Under the pieces are notes generated by a model. That model was not told where the DNA came from. It searched no databases and was given only the letters and a program-made list of their open reading frames with translations. 64,000 nt of DNA from CAWAQA01 sp963784065 (GTDB lineage: Bacteria > Acidobacteriota > Vicinamibacteria > Vicinamibacterales > UBA2999). The stretch covers positions 124,001 to 188,000 of the forward strand of contig CAWAQA010000007.1 of assembly GCA_963784065.1 (NCBI GenBank). Reading direction: 5' to 3'. The position numbers were made by a program, and so were the translations under genes. This document shows positions 9,455 to 18,201 of this stretch, one piece after another (positions within the stretch are counted from its first letter, which is position 1; every line of letters begins with the position of its first letter).

Positions 9455-9460
9455 TATAAT
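9455..9460 (+). promoter_or_regulatory. -10 hexamer TATAAT, eight bases before the OsmC start
   Basis: A perfect TATAAT stands eight bases before the ATG, and the intervening CGGCCCCC has no Shine-Dalgarno sequence. The expected transcription start would fall at or next to the A of the ATG, i.e. a leaderless mRNA. Confidence 0.5.
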
Positions 9461-9468
9461 CGGCCCCC

Positions 9469-9906
9469 ATGGCAGCCACACTTCACGTTGACCTCGAGCA
9501 GGACGGCGCGTCCACCTCGAAGGCGACCGTCCGCTCGCACACGGTGTTCGTCGATCGTCCCGCCGCGAAGGGGGGAGCCGACCGCGGGCCTCTGGGCGGC
9601 GAGTACCTGCTCGTTGCGCTCGGGGGATGTTTTTCGAGCCATCTGCTGGCGGCGATCAGGGCGCGCGAGGCGCCGGTGACCGGCGTGCGTGTCGCGGTCA
9701 ACGGCACACTGGACGGCTCGCCCGAGCGGTTCACGACGTTCGACGTCTCGGTGGACGCGACGTGCGACGACCCCGAGCTGCTGCGCAAGCTGGTCGAGAT
9801 TGCCGAGCGGGCCTGCCAGGTGATCGGCACGCTCAGGCAGTCCACGCCGGTGGCCGTGACGGTGAACGCGGCCGCGGATCGGGCCGTCGTTCAGGGTCGG
9901 GCGTAG
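9469..9906 (+). CDS. OsmC/YhfA-family peroxiredoxin-like protein
   Basis: A 145-residue cytosolic OsmC-fold protein. Both redox cysteines of the family are present: C54 in ALGGCFSSHLL and C116 in AERACQVIG. The sequence PLGGEYLLVAL and the C-terminal VAVTVN strand also match. Such dimeric proteins reduce organic hydroperoxides or act in thiol chemistry. The gene stands alone and is divergent from the secreted heme protein. It is probably leaderless. Confidence 0.85.
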   Translation: MAATLHVDLEQDGASTSKATVRSHTVFVDRPAAKGGADRGPLGGEYLLVALGGCFSSHLLAAIRAREAPVTGVRVAVNGTLDGSPERFTTFDVSVDATCDDPELLRKLVEIAERACQVIGTLRQSTPVAVTVNAAADRAVVQGRA

Positions 9907-9929
9907 CGGACCTCTGAGGCCGCGGAAAA

Positions 9930-10085
9930 CGCGGAGACGAATTCAACGCGGAGGTCGCGGAGGAGCGGAGATCGCGGAGGAGCGCCGTTCCACAGGCCGC
10001 CGAAGGCGGCGTCGGCCTGCGACGCAGGCCGACCGGTGGAACGGCGGTTTCCTCTGCGCCCTCTGCCCCTCTGCGATCTCTGCGA
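9930..10085. repeat. Nested inverted repeats between convergent genes
   Basis: An outer pair, CGCCGTTCCAC (9983-9993) and GTGGAACGGCG (10036-10046), encloses a near-perfect ten-base-stem hairpin, GTCGGCCTGC-GAC-GCAGGCCGAC, at 10011-10033. Flanking purine-rich GCGGAGGTCGCGGAGG (from 9947) is complementary to CCTCTGCGCCCTCTGCCC (from 10051). The compound structure occupies the gap between OsmC and the permease and could terminate both. Confidence 0.65.
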
Positions 10086-10108
10086 TTGGCCGTTCCTGCT
10101 GCCTCCAG

Positions 10109-11391
10109 CTATGCCGAAGCCGCGGGTACCGGATCGCGGCGCAGGCGATTCCGCGTCCGGTCGTACGCGCGCCACGTGATCCATCCGAGAACGGCGACAA
10201 CGAGCGTCGCGGTGAACTCCGTCAGGGTGGCGGTGGTGAGCAGCGCCGCACTCACGACGGCCGACGTCGCGGCGATCGCGGTCCCGAATGGCAGCCGGAA
10301 CGCAGGCGCAGCGGCGCTCGAGCGCCTGAGCACGGGCACCGCCAGGCACACGACCAGGTAGCCGAAAACACGCGTTGCCACGGTGATCGTGATGGCTGCC
10401 GCGAAGGTGCTGAGCAGGGAGGCCGTCGTCACCGCCACCGCTGATATCGCGATCGCCACGACTGGCGTGCGCAGCCGCGGATGCAGATCCGAGACCGCGT
10501 GCGGCAACTGGTGCTGCTCGCCCATGGCCATCAGGTACCGGCTGGCGCCGAGCAGCACGGCCAGCATCGTGCCGAGCATCATCACGAGCGCGCCCAGCGT
10601 GACGGCCACACCTCCCGCGCTGCCAAGTGTTCCGGTCGCCAGATCGGCGAGCGGCCGCGGTGACACGGCCAGCCCCGGAACTCCGATGATCGCGACGTAC
10701 TGCACGAGCACGTACAGGAGCGTGACCAGGGCGACACTGGTGAGGATGGCGAACGGCATATTCCGCTGGGGCTCTGTCGGTCTCGCCGGCCGAAGCGGCC
10801 GCGGACTCGAACCCGAAAAACGCAAACAGCAGGATCGCCACCGTCGCCGCGAAGTCGCCTGGCGCCGGGGGCGCGCCAAAGGACACCTGCGTCGCGCCCG
10901 GCGCGAGCAGTCCGGCGAGGACCAGCGTCGCGAGCAGCCCGAGCTTGGCCGCCGTGAGCACCGTGCTCGACCCATGCGGTGTGCCGGATGCCGATGATCA
11001 GGACGGCCGTCATCGCCGAGACCGTGCTGATGATGAGCGTGGCGCGCCACGCTCCGCCGCCGGCGTAATCCACGAACAGGCTGCAGACCGTGGCGAACGC
11101 CAGCACGCGTGACAGCCACGTCAGCCAGCCGGTGACGAAACCCACCGCCGGACCGAACGCGCGCAGCGCATAGAGGTACGCGCCGCCGGACTCGCGATAC
11201 CGGCTGCTCACCTCGGCGAAGCACAGGCCAATGCCCATGACGAGCACCGCGCAGACCAGCCACGCGAGCAGGCTGTAGGCGCCGGAGAGCGCGAACGCCC
11301 TGGAAGGCAGGCCGAGGATGCCTGCGCCAACGATGCAGTTGACCGAAAGGGCGACGAGGTGTCCACGAGAAATACCCCGCACGAGCGTCAT
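10109..11391 (-). CDS. APC-superfamily amino-acid permease (two frameshifts)
   Basis: Inner-membrane amino acid/polyamine carrier, about 427 residues when repaired. The start at MTLVRGISRGHL has GGAGG upstream. The first helix carries the substrate-binding GAGILGLPSRAFALSG, and further helices include FFGFESAAASAGETDR, the helix-6 region of the family. The frame breaks at about 10972 and 10783 are each repaired by deleting one base (the latter within CCCC). The C-terminal 200 residues form continuous hydrophobic helices. There is no linked enzyme to indicate substrate. Confidence 0.78.
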
Positions 11392-11457
11392 GCGTCGCGT
11401 CCTCCTGCCCGGGTGAGCCGCGATCATCGCACCGAACCCTGCCCGGGGGACGATTTT

Positions 11458-11542
11458 CGGCCACGGAGGCCACGGAGGGCACGGACCGTCGGGACGGCCT
11501 TGCGGCGGGGCTTCAGGCGTTCCTCCGTGGCCTCCGTGGCCG
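11458..11542. repeat. Perfect 21-base inverted repeat
   Basis: Arms at 11458-11478 and 11522-11542 are exact complements (core CCACGGAGGCCACGGAGG) separated by 43 bases. It lies in the divergent gap between permease and beta-lactamase-fold genes, so it is not simply a gene-end terminator. Confidence 0.75.
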
Positions 11543-11640
11543 CCTCGAGCCTCCGGCCGCGGGGAACTTCCTACACTCCTGTGAAGCTGAACTCACGTAG
11601 GATCTACCCGCGGTGTTATCAAGCCGCAATTCCTTCGTTG

Positions 11641-11646
11641 TACTAA
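11641..11646 (+). promoter_or_regulatory. Possible -10 (TACTAA) nine bases before the start
   Basis: TACTAA lies nine bases before the ATG of the next gene, and no Shine-Dalgarno sequence is present. The match to TATAAT is poor, so this is a weak candidate for the leaderless pattern seen at other genes in the window. Confidence 0.25.
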
Positions 11647-11655
11647 CCGAGACCA

Positions 11656-12738
11656 ATGAAGCAAAAATTGAAACGCCTGTGGGCGCTCTCTGCCTTCGTT
11701 GCGATCGGTCTCGTGGCGCCGCCGGCCCTGTCGCAGCAGCGACCGGCGATGACCGCGCATTTCATCGACGTCGGGCAGGCCCATGCCACGTTGCTGGAGT
11801 TCCCGTGCGGCGCCATGCTGATCGACGCGGGAAGCCAGGATGACGAGCACGAAGCCCGGCTGCTCGATTACCTCGGCGCGTTCTTCGACCGCCGGCCCGA
11901 TCTGGATCGAACCCTCGATTCGATCCTGATCACGCACAACCATCTCGATCACACCCGCTCACTCCGGCGCGTCATCGAGGCGTTCACCGTCGAGCGGTAC
12001 ATCGACAACGGCTTCACGACCGGCAGCGGCCGCGGCGGTCCGAACTGGCTGCGCGCCGAGGTCGGCGCCGGGCGGCGGCACGTGATCGTCCGCGACATCC
12101 CCGACGCGGACGTCGAGGCGGCCCCCGGCACGCGCGGCCTGACCGACGGGGATATCGACCCGGTGGCGTGCACGGTCCGCGATCCGGCGATCCGCGTGCT
12201 CGGCGGCAGGTTCGACGAGAACCCGGGCTGGCCCGACGGCGAGTTCGAGAACCAGAACAACCACAGCCTCGTGACGCGCGTGGACTTCGGGACCGCATCG
12301 TTCCTGTTCATGGGCGATCTCGAGGAGGCGGCCATCGAGCTGCTCGTCGCCCACTACGGGGACGCGGCGGGCGGACCGCTCGACGCCGACGTGCTGCAGG
12401 TGGGCCACCACGGATCGCTCAACGCGACGACGGCCGGTCTGCTGGACGCCGTGACGCCGCGCGTCGCCGTCATCCCGGTCGGCGAGTGGACCTTCGGACA
12501 GACCGGCGGGGTCTTCACCACCTTCGCGTTCGGCCATCCCCGCCGTGACGTCGTCGATCTCCTCTCGCACCACATGACGCGGCGCCGCACGCCCGCCAAG
12601 ACCGTGAAGGTGGCGAACCGGGCGCGGCAGTTCGGCGACATGCGTGTCAGCGACGCCATCTACGCTACCGGCTGGGATGGCACCGTACGCGTCGTCGCCC
12701 GCGCCCAGAACGACATCACCGTCTATCGGCAACACTGA
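11656..12738 (+). CDS. Secreted ComEC-type metallo-beta-lactamase-fold hydrolase
   Basis: 360 residues with a signal peptide (LWALSAFVAIGLVAPPALS). The catalytic domain matches the soluble C-terminal domain of ComEC/Rec2: FIDVGQAHATLLE near residue 36, the metal-binding THNHLDHT (H94, H96, D98, H99), NNHSLVTRVDFG, FLFMGDLEE and VGHHGSLNATT. It lacks the membrane channel of true ComEC, so it is not a DNA uptake channel. In the periplasm it could be a nuclease or phosphodiesterase, but neither can be told from sequence. It stands alone. Confidence 0.8.
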   Translation: MKQKLKRLWALSAFVAIGLVAPPALSQQRPAMTAHFIDVGQAHATLLEFPCGAMLIDAGSQDDEHEARLLDYLGAFFDRRPDLDRTLDSILITHNHLDHTRSLRRVIEAFTVERYIDNGFTTGSGRGGPNWLRAEVGAGRRHVIVRDIPDADVEAAPGTRGLTDGDIDPVACTVRDPAIRVLGGRFDENPGWPDGEFENQNNHSLVTRVDFGTASFLFMGDLEEAAIELLVAHYGDAAGGPLDADVLQVGHHGSLNATTAGLLDAVTPRVAVIPVGEWTFGQTGGVFTTFAFGHPRRDVVDLLSHHMTRRRTPAKTVKVANRARQFGDMRVSDAIYATGWDGTVRVVARAQNDITVYRQH

Positions 12739-12740
12739 AC

Positions 12741-12816
12741 CATTTGCGATTGGGGATTCTTGATAGGTGGTCGCCGGATCACCGCCGGCCAATCGCCAAT
12801 CGCCAATCGGAAATGG
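12741..12816. repeat. Imperfect inverted repeat with GATTGG/CCAATC units
   Basis: CCATTTGCGATTGG (12741 onward) is mirrored by CCAATCGCCAATCGGAAATGG ending near 12816, with a tandem CCAATCG motif in the right arm. It lies between two same-strand genes and may terminate the first. Confidence 0.5.
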
Positions 12817-12846
12817 CTTGGTGTACCCTAAGCGCGTTCCCGCACG

Positions 12847-13902
12847 ATGTCGCGCACCTCCTTCAGCGTTCGCTCGTGGCCTGTCTGGCGCGCGCTCGTC
12901 GTGCTGTCGGCAGTGGTGTGCCTCGCGGCCTGCGGATCATCCGGCGGTGAAGCTGGGCCGTTTTACAGTGGGAAGACGGTCAGCATCGTCGTCGGTTCCG
13001 GCGCGGGCGGCGGCTTCGACACGACGGCGCGCCTCGTGTCCCGCCACATCGGGAAGCACATTCCCGGCGCCCCCGTCGTCATCGTGCAGAACATGCCGGG
13101 CGGCGGTGGTCTGGTCGCGGCGAACCACGTCTTCAGCGCCGCGCCGAAGGACGGCACGGTGATCGGCCTCTTCCACGAAGCGCAGATGATGAACCAGCTG
13201 ACCGGGGGCGAGGGCGTCCAGTTCGACCTCAGGGAGTTCAACTGGCTCGGCAGCTCGTACGTCGATCCCAACGTCTGCATCGTGCGCACCGATGCGCCGG
13301 TGACCACCTTCGCGCAGATGATTGAGCGCGCGACGCCAATCTCGGTGGGCGGGACCGGTCCGGGATCGAACACCTACGACGCACCGCGCGTGCTCGCGGC
13401 GGCAACCGGCGCCCCCCTCAAGGCGGTTGCGGGATACCCGACGACCAACGATGTGCGCATCGGCGTCGAGCGTGGCGAGCTCCACGGCATGTGCCTCGGC
13501 TGGGAATCGGTCCAGTCGGCGTCGGAGGAGTGGCTCGACGACCGCTACGCCGTGGTGTTCATCCAGAACGGCACGACGCGGCACAAGGACCTGCCGAACG
13601 TGCCGCTCGCGCTGGAGTTCGCCAAGGACGACGACAGCCGGATGCTGCTTCGCCTGGTGGACGCACCTGGCGCCATGGCCAAGCCATTCGCCCTCCCGCC
13701 CGGCGTCGATCCCGTCCGCGTGGAGGAGATGCGCACCGCCCTGGCCGCCACGTATCGCGATGCCGCCTTCCTCGAGGAAGCGCGCGCGATGCGGCTCGAC
13801 TTCCAGCCAAAGGATGCCGCCGGCATCCAGCAGGTGCTCGACATCGTCCTCGCCACCCCCCCTCACATCGCGGCGAAGTACCGCCAGATCATCCAGCCGT
13901 AG
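12847..13902 (+). CDS. Tripartite tricarboxylate transporter (TTT) substrate-binding lipoprotein, TctC family
   Basis: 351 residues with a lipoprotein leader (VVLSAVVCLAAC, lipid cysteine about residue 29). The Bug/TctC core is clear: FYSGKTVSIVVGSGAGGGFDTTARLVSRHI, VVIVQNMPGGGGLVAANHVF and ISVGGTGPGSNTYDAPRVLA. These proteins bind carboxylates, often aromatic or citrate-like acids, for import by TctAB. It opens a same-strand run with a UbiD decarboxylase and the TctAB permease, so the imported acid is probably the substrate of the catabolic genes that follow. Confidence 0.88.
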   Translation: MSRTSFSVRSWPVWRALVVLSAVVCLAACGSSGGEAGPFYSGKTVSIVVGSGAGGGFDTTARLVSRHIGKHIPGAPVVIVQNMPGGGGLVAANHVFSAAPKDGTVIGLFHEAQMMNQLTGGEGVQFDLREFNWLGSSYVDPNVCIVRTDAPVTTFAQMIERATPISVGGTGPGSNTYDAPRVLAAATGAPLKAVAGYPTTNDVRIGVERGELHGMCLGWESVQSASEEWLDDRYAVVFIQNGTTRHKDLPNVPLALEFAKDDDSRMLLRLVDAPGAMAKPFALPPGVDPVRVEEMRTALAATYRDAAFLEEARAMRLDFQPKDAAGIQQVLDIVLATPPHIAAKYRQIIQP

Positions 13903-13930
13903 CCGGGGTCGATGCGCAGTTCACGTTCAC

Positions 13931-14008
13931 GGGCCGCGGAGCCGCGGAGGCGCGGAGAGATAATCTGATTTGCGCTTCCTCCGCGTCTACGCGGCGTCTC
14001 CGCGGCTA
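13931..14008. repeat. GC-rich inverted repeat upstream of the UbiD gene
   Basis: GGGCCGCGGAGCCGCGGAGG (from 13931) is complementary, with mismatches, to CCTCCGCGTCTACGCGGCG and TCTCCGCGGCT ending at 14008. It is the same CGCGGAGG family as the elements at 9.9 and 36.6 kb. It probably separates the TctC transcript from the next gene. Confidence 0.6.
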
Positions 14009-14045
14009 CGGAAAAGCGAAGAATGCCTCAACACGGAGCACGGAT

Positions 14046-15585
14046 ATGAGCAACGCGCGGCCGCCGGACCTGCGCACCTGGCTGGCGCAGATCGAAGGCC
14101 TCGGTGAGTTGCAGCACGTGAGCGGCGCACATTGGGACCTCGAGATCGGCGCCATCTCCGAGATCAACTACCGCCGCAAGCCGTCGGCGGCGCTGCTGTT
14201 CGACGACATCGCCGGATATCCCCGCGGATACCGCGTGCTGACCGGGACGCTCAGCAACGCGCGGCGCATGGCGAGCACGCTCGGCCTCGATCCCGGCCTC
14301 GACACCGCCGGGCTGGTCCACGCGCTGCGCGGCAAGCCGCGCGAGTGGGAGGCGGCGGCGCCGCGTTTCGAGCCGGAGTTCCTCGAGTCGGGACCGATCT
14401 TCGAGAACGTGGTCCAGGGGCGCGACGTGGACCTCACGCGCTTTCCCGCGCCGCTCTGGCACGAGCACGATGGCGGCCGCTACATCGGGACCGGCGTCGC
14501 GGTGGTCACGAGCGATCCGGACACCGGCCGGATCAACGTCGGCGCCTACCGCATGATGATCCAGGAGGACGGCCGTTCCGCCTCGATCAATGCCGAGGCG
14601 GGAAAGCAGGGGCGTGCGCAGTACGACCGCTGGTTCGCGAAGCACGGCAAGGCGCCGGTGCTCGCCTCGTTCGGCCACGATCCGCTGCTGCTGATGGTGG
14701 CCGGCACCGAGGTGCCCAACACGATCAGCGAGTACGCGTACGCCGGCGCGATGATCGGACAGAAGCTCGGCGTCGTGCGCGGCCAGGTGACCGGCCTGCC
14801 GATGCCGGCGTCGGCGGAGATCGTCGTCGAAGGCTGGATCCGCCCGGACCGCATGCTGAAGGAAGGGCCGTTCGGCGAGTGGACCGGCTACTATTCGGGC
14901 TCGCTGCGTCCGGTCCCGACCATCGACATCGAGCGGCTCTATTTCCGCAACGATCCGATCATCCTCGGCGCGCCGCCCGGCAAGCCGCCCAACGACTACT
15001 CCTACATGCGCGCGCTGCTGAAGTCCGCGATGATCCAGGACGAGCTGGCCAAGGTCGGCGTGCGGGACGTCCGCGGCGTGTGGGCGCACGAGACCGGCGG
15101 CGGACGCCTCATCATCGTCGTGTCGATCACGCAGCGCTTCTGCGGCCACTCGCGACAGGCGGGCTACATCGCGGCGCAGTGCCAGGCCGCCGCGTACATG
15201 AACCGCTTCGTCATCGTCGTGGACGACGACGTGGATCCGATGAACCTGGAGGAGGTGATGTGGGCGGTGAGCACGCGCTGCGAGCCGGCGGACGACATCG
15301 AGATCATGCGCAAGTCCTGGGGCAGCAAGGTGGACCCGCTGCTCGCAGACCCGGCGGTCCCGTACAACAGCCGCGCGCTCATCGACGCATGCCGGCCCTT
15401 CGAGAAGTTCGACACCTTCCCGCGCGTGGCGCAGGCGAGCCCGAAGCTGCTGCGCGACACCGTCAGCCAAGTGGAAGGAGCTCTTTGCCGACCCGCGGTT
15501 CCCGCTGCCGGAGAGCACGATCCCGTCCACCGCCGTCGGCGAGACGCACGGCGCCGGCGTCAGCGCGATGGATCGCAAGGATTGA
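14046..15585 (+). CDS. UbiD-family prenylated-FMN-dependent (de)carboxylase (one frameshift)
   Basis: About 512 residues when repaired. Family landmarks are KPSAALLFDDIAGYPRGYRVL, a central FPAPLWHEHDGGRYIGTGVAVV, the cofactor and acid-base region KEGPFGEWTGYYSG (with the family glutamate), and IVVVDDDVDPMNLEEVMWAV. The frame breaks at about 15469: removing one C from GCCAAG restores the conserved tail WKELFADPRFPLPESTI and moves the stop to 15583-15585. UbiD enzymes remove or add carboxyl groups on aromatic or alpha,beta-unsaturated acids and need the UbiX-made prenyl-FMN. No UbiX gene is present here. Position between TctC and TctA suggests an imported aromatic acid as substrate. Confidence 0.86.
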
Positions 15586-15781
15586 CGTGAGTGATGGCGA
15601 AGTGGGAAGCGGTGAAGCCGGCAGCTGGCAGCAGGCAGTCCGCGCGAGTCACCCACTAGGGACGCAAAGGGATCGAAGGGCGCCCGCCTTCTGACGCAAC
15701 GTCCTGAGGCAAGACACTTGTCGACAGCTCGTTGCCCGCTGCGTACTAGCCCGCTGTTCGACTCGGCCACGCTGCCACTTG

Positions 15782-17704
15782 ATGGACGTCTTCTGCATCG
15801 GCCCTGCTCCAGGTCCTGGCGCCCCACACCTTCGGCATCATGCTCGTGGGGATCGCGGTGGGCCTGGCTGTCGGGATTCTGCCGGGGCTGGGCGGGGCGG
15901 CGACGCTCGCGCTGATGCTGCCGTTCGTGTATCCGATGGACGCGATTTCGGCGTTCGCGTTCCTCCTCGGGATGCACGCGGTGACGGCGACCGCCGGCGA
16001 CATCACGTCGGTGCTGTTCGGCATCCCGGGCGAAGCGACGTCGGCGGCCACGGTGCTCGACGGCTACCCGATGACGCGGCGCGGGGAAGCCGGGCGCGCG
16101 CTCGGGGCCGTGCTCTTCAGCTCCCTGATCGGCGCGCTCGTTGGCGCCGCCGTGCTCGCGGCGTCGGTGCCGGTGATCCGTCCGGTGGTGCTCGCGTTCG
16201 GTCCGCCCGAGTTCCTGATGCTCACCGTGCTCGGCCTGACCTTCATCGTCTCGCTCTCCGGGCAGAACCTGATCAAGGGCTTCATCATGGCGGCGCTCGG
16301 GTTCCTGCTCGCGATGGTCGGACTGGATCCGCAGAGCAGCATCCAGCGCTTCACGTTCGGCCAGCTGTACCTGTGGGAAGGCCTCAACGTCGTTCCGGTC
16401 GTCGTCGGCCTCTTCGGCGGCGCCGAGGTGCTGCAGCTGATGATGACGCGGGGCAGCATCGCCAGGCACCGGACGGATCAGCCGATTGCGGGCGTGATGC
16501 AGGGCGTTCGCGACACGCTCGATCACAAGTGGCTGACGCTTCGCGCCAGCCTCATCGGCGTCGGCGTCGGCATCATCCCCGGCCTGGGCGGCGCCGTGTC
16601 GCAGTTCATCGCCTACGCGCATGCGCAGCAGACGTCGAAGCACCCGGAGACATTCGGCAAGGGCAACGTGGAAGGGCGTGCTGGCGGCGGGCGCGGTGAA
16701 CAACTCGCGGGAGGGCGGCAATCTCATTCCGACGGTCGCCTTCGGGATCCCGGGCAGCGTCTCGATGGCGATTCTCCTGAGCGTGTTCCTGCTCAAGGGG
16801 CTGGTGCCCGGCCCGGCCATGCTGACCCGGAACCTGAACGTCACCTACTCGATGGTCTGGGTCATCGTGATCTCGAACCTGATCGCCGTCGGGGTGTGCT
16901 TTCTGTTCCTGAAGCAGCTCGCGCGGCTGACCCATGTGAAGGGGACGCGCCTCGTCCCGTTCCTGCTGGTCCTCACGGCGTTCGGCGCCTACACGGCGCA
17001 CAACAGGCTGGCTGACATCGTCGTGATGCTGGGTGCCACCGCCGTCGGTGTCGCCGCGATCCGGTGGGACTGGCCGCGGGCGCCGCTCCTGCTCGCGCTC
17101 GTGCTCGGCGACATCGCCGAGCGCTACCTGTTCCTGTCGTATTCGCTCTACGAATGGACGTGGGTGACGCGGCCGCTGGTCGTCGCCTTCGCCGCGATCA
17201 CCGCAGCCGGGATGGCGTGGTCCCTCCTCCGGCCGCGCCACGACCTGCGCCACGCACCTCGCTCCGCTCGTGCCGACCTGGCGATCACGCTGGGATTCCT
17301 GGTCGTGGCCGTGGCGGTGCTCCTCGAGGCGCGCGCATGGCCGTTCCGCACCGCGGTGTTCCCTCTGGCGACGGCCTCGCTCCTGCTTGGCCTCGCACTG
17401 CTCAAGCTCGTACGCGGCGTGATGCCCGCAGCGGACCGCGCCGCCGCCGCCCGATGACGCAGATGGCATCGACGTGCTGGTGACCGCCGGGCGCGCGGAG
17501 TGGCTTCCCGCCGTCGGCTGGATGGCCGCGTTCTTCGTGATGCTGTGGCTGCTCGGCGCGCTGGTGACGGTCCCGCTCTTCACGCTCGTCTACCTGCTGA
17601 CCGCCTCGCGCGAGTCACCCGTGCTGGCGGGCGCCTGCGCCCTGGCGTCCTGGGCATTCGTCTACGGTCTCTTCGATCGCGTGCTGCGGATTCCACTGCC
17701 ATGA
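15782..17704 (+). CDS. TctA-TctB fusion, TTT-family permease (three frameshifts)
   Basis: The first ~495 residues are the twelve-helix TctA permease, with GILPGLGGAATLALMLPF, GIPGEATSAATVLDGYP, a second GIIPGLGGAVSQFIAYAHA and NSREGGNLIPTVAFGIPGS. TctA is normally followed by a separate four-helix TctB. Here a TctB-like region (ITLGFLVVAVAVLLEARAWPFRTAVF, then WLPAVGWMAAFFVMLWLLGALVTVPLF) continues directly. Breaks at about 15803, 16672 and 17450 are each repaired by removing one base. The last one falls inside the TctB region, so if the TGA at 17455-17457 were real, TctB would be truncated. The final codon overlaps the next gene (ATGA). Confidence 0.8.
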
Positions 17705-18201
17705 CACATCGGATCGACGTTCGCGTGAACGGACAGGCGTACAGCGAGGAGGCCGAGGCCCGGACGCTGCTGGTGCACTTCCTGCGCGAGCGGCTCGGGC
17801 TGACCGGCACGCACGTCGGCTGCGTCGTCGGCGAATGCGGCGCCTGCTCGGTCATGGTGGACGGCGCGCTGGTGAAGTCGTGCCTGATGCTGGCCGTCCA
17901 GGTGAACGGGCGCGAGGTCACCACGGTTGAGGGGCTCGCGCAGGGCGGGGTGCTGCACCCGGTCCAGGAGGCCTTCATCAGGAACTTCGCGCTGCAGTGC
18001 GGCTTCTGCACTCCCGGCTTCGTGATGGCGAGCTGCGCGCTCCTCGCCAGGAACCCGGAGCCGACCGAGGAGCAGATTCGCAAGGACCTGTCGAGCAACC
18101 TGTGCATGTGCACGGGCTACATGCAGATCGTGGCGGCGGTGAAAGACGCCGCGGTGGTAATGCGCGGGCCGGCTGACGCCGGCCCGCACGACGGCCAATG
18201 A
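17701..18201 (+). CDS. Molybdenum hydroxylase small subunit, 2x[2Fe-2S] (CoxS/XdhC type)
   Basis: 166 residues with both cluster domains: plant-ferredoxin-like GCVVGECGACSVMVDG (C41, C46, C49) with C61, and the second cluster in LQCGFCTPGFVMASC and NLCMCTGYMQI. It passes electrons from the molybdopterin subunit to FAD. It overlaps TctAB upstream and the large subunit downstream by four bases each (ATGA), so permease and hydroxylase are one transcript. The C-terminal tail PADAGPHDGQ extends past the family end. Confidence 0.92.
   Translation: MTHRIDVRVNGQAYSEEAEARTLLVHFLRERLGLTGTHVGCVVGECGACSVMVDGALVKSCLMLAVQVNGREVTTVEGLAQGGVLHPVQEAFIRNFALQCGFCTPGFVMASCALLARNPEPTEEQIRKDLSSNLCMCTGYMQIVAAVKDAAVVMRGPADAGPHDGQ

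Noticed and set aside
14028..16844. 938-codon open frame on the minus strand opposite the UbiD and TctA genes
   Set aside because: It lies wholly opposite genes with clear family motifs and its protein is rich in Arg, His and Asp without domains: a GC-bias shadow.
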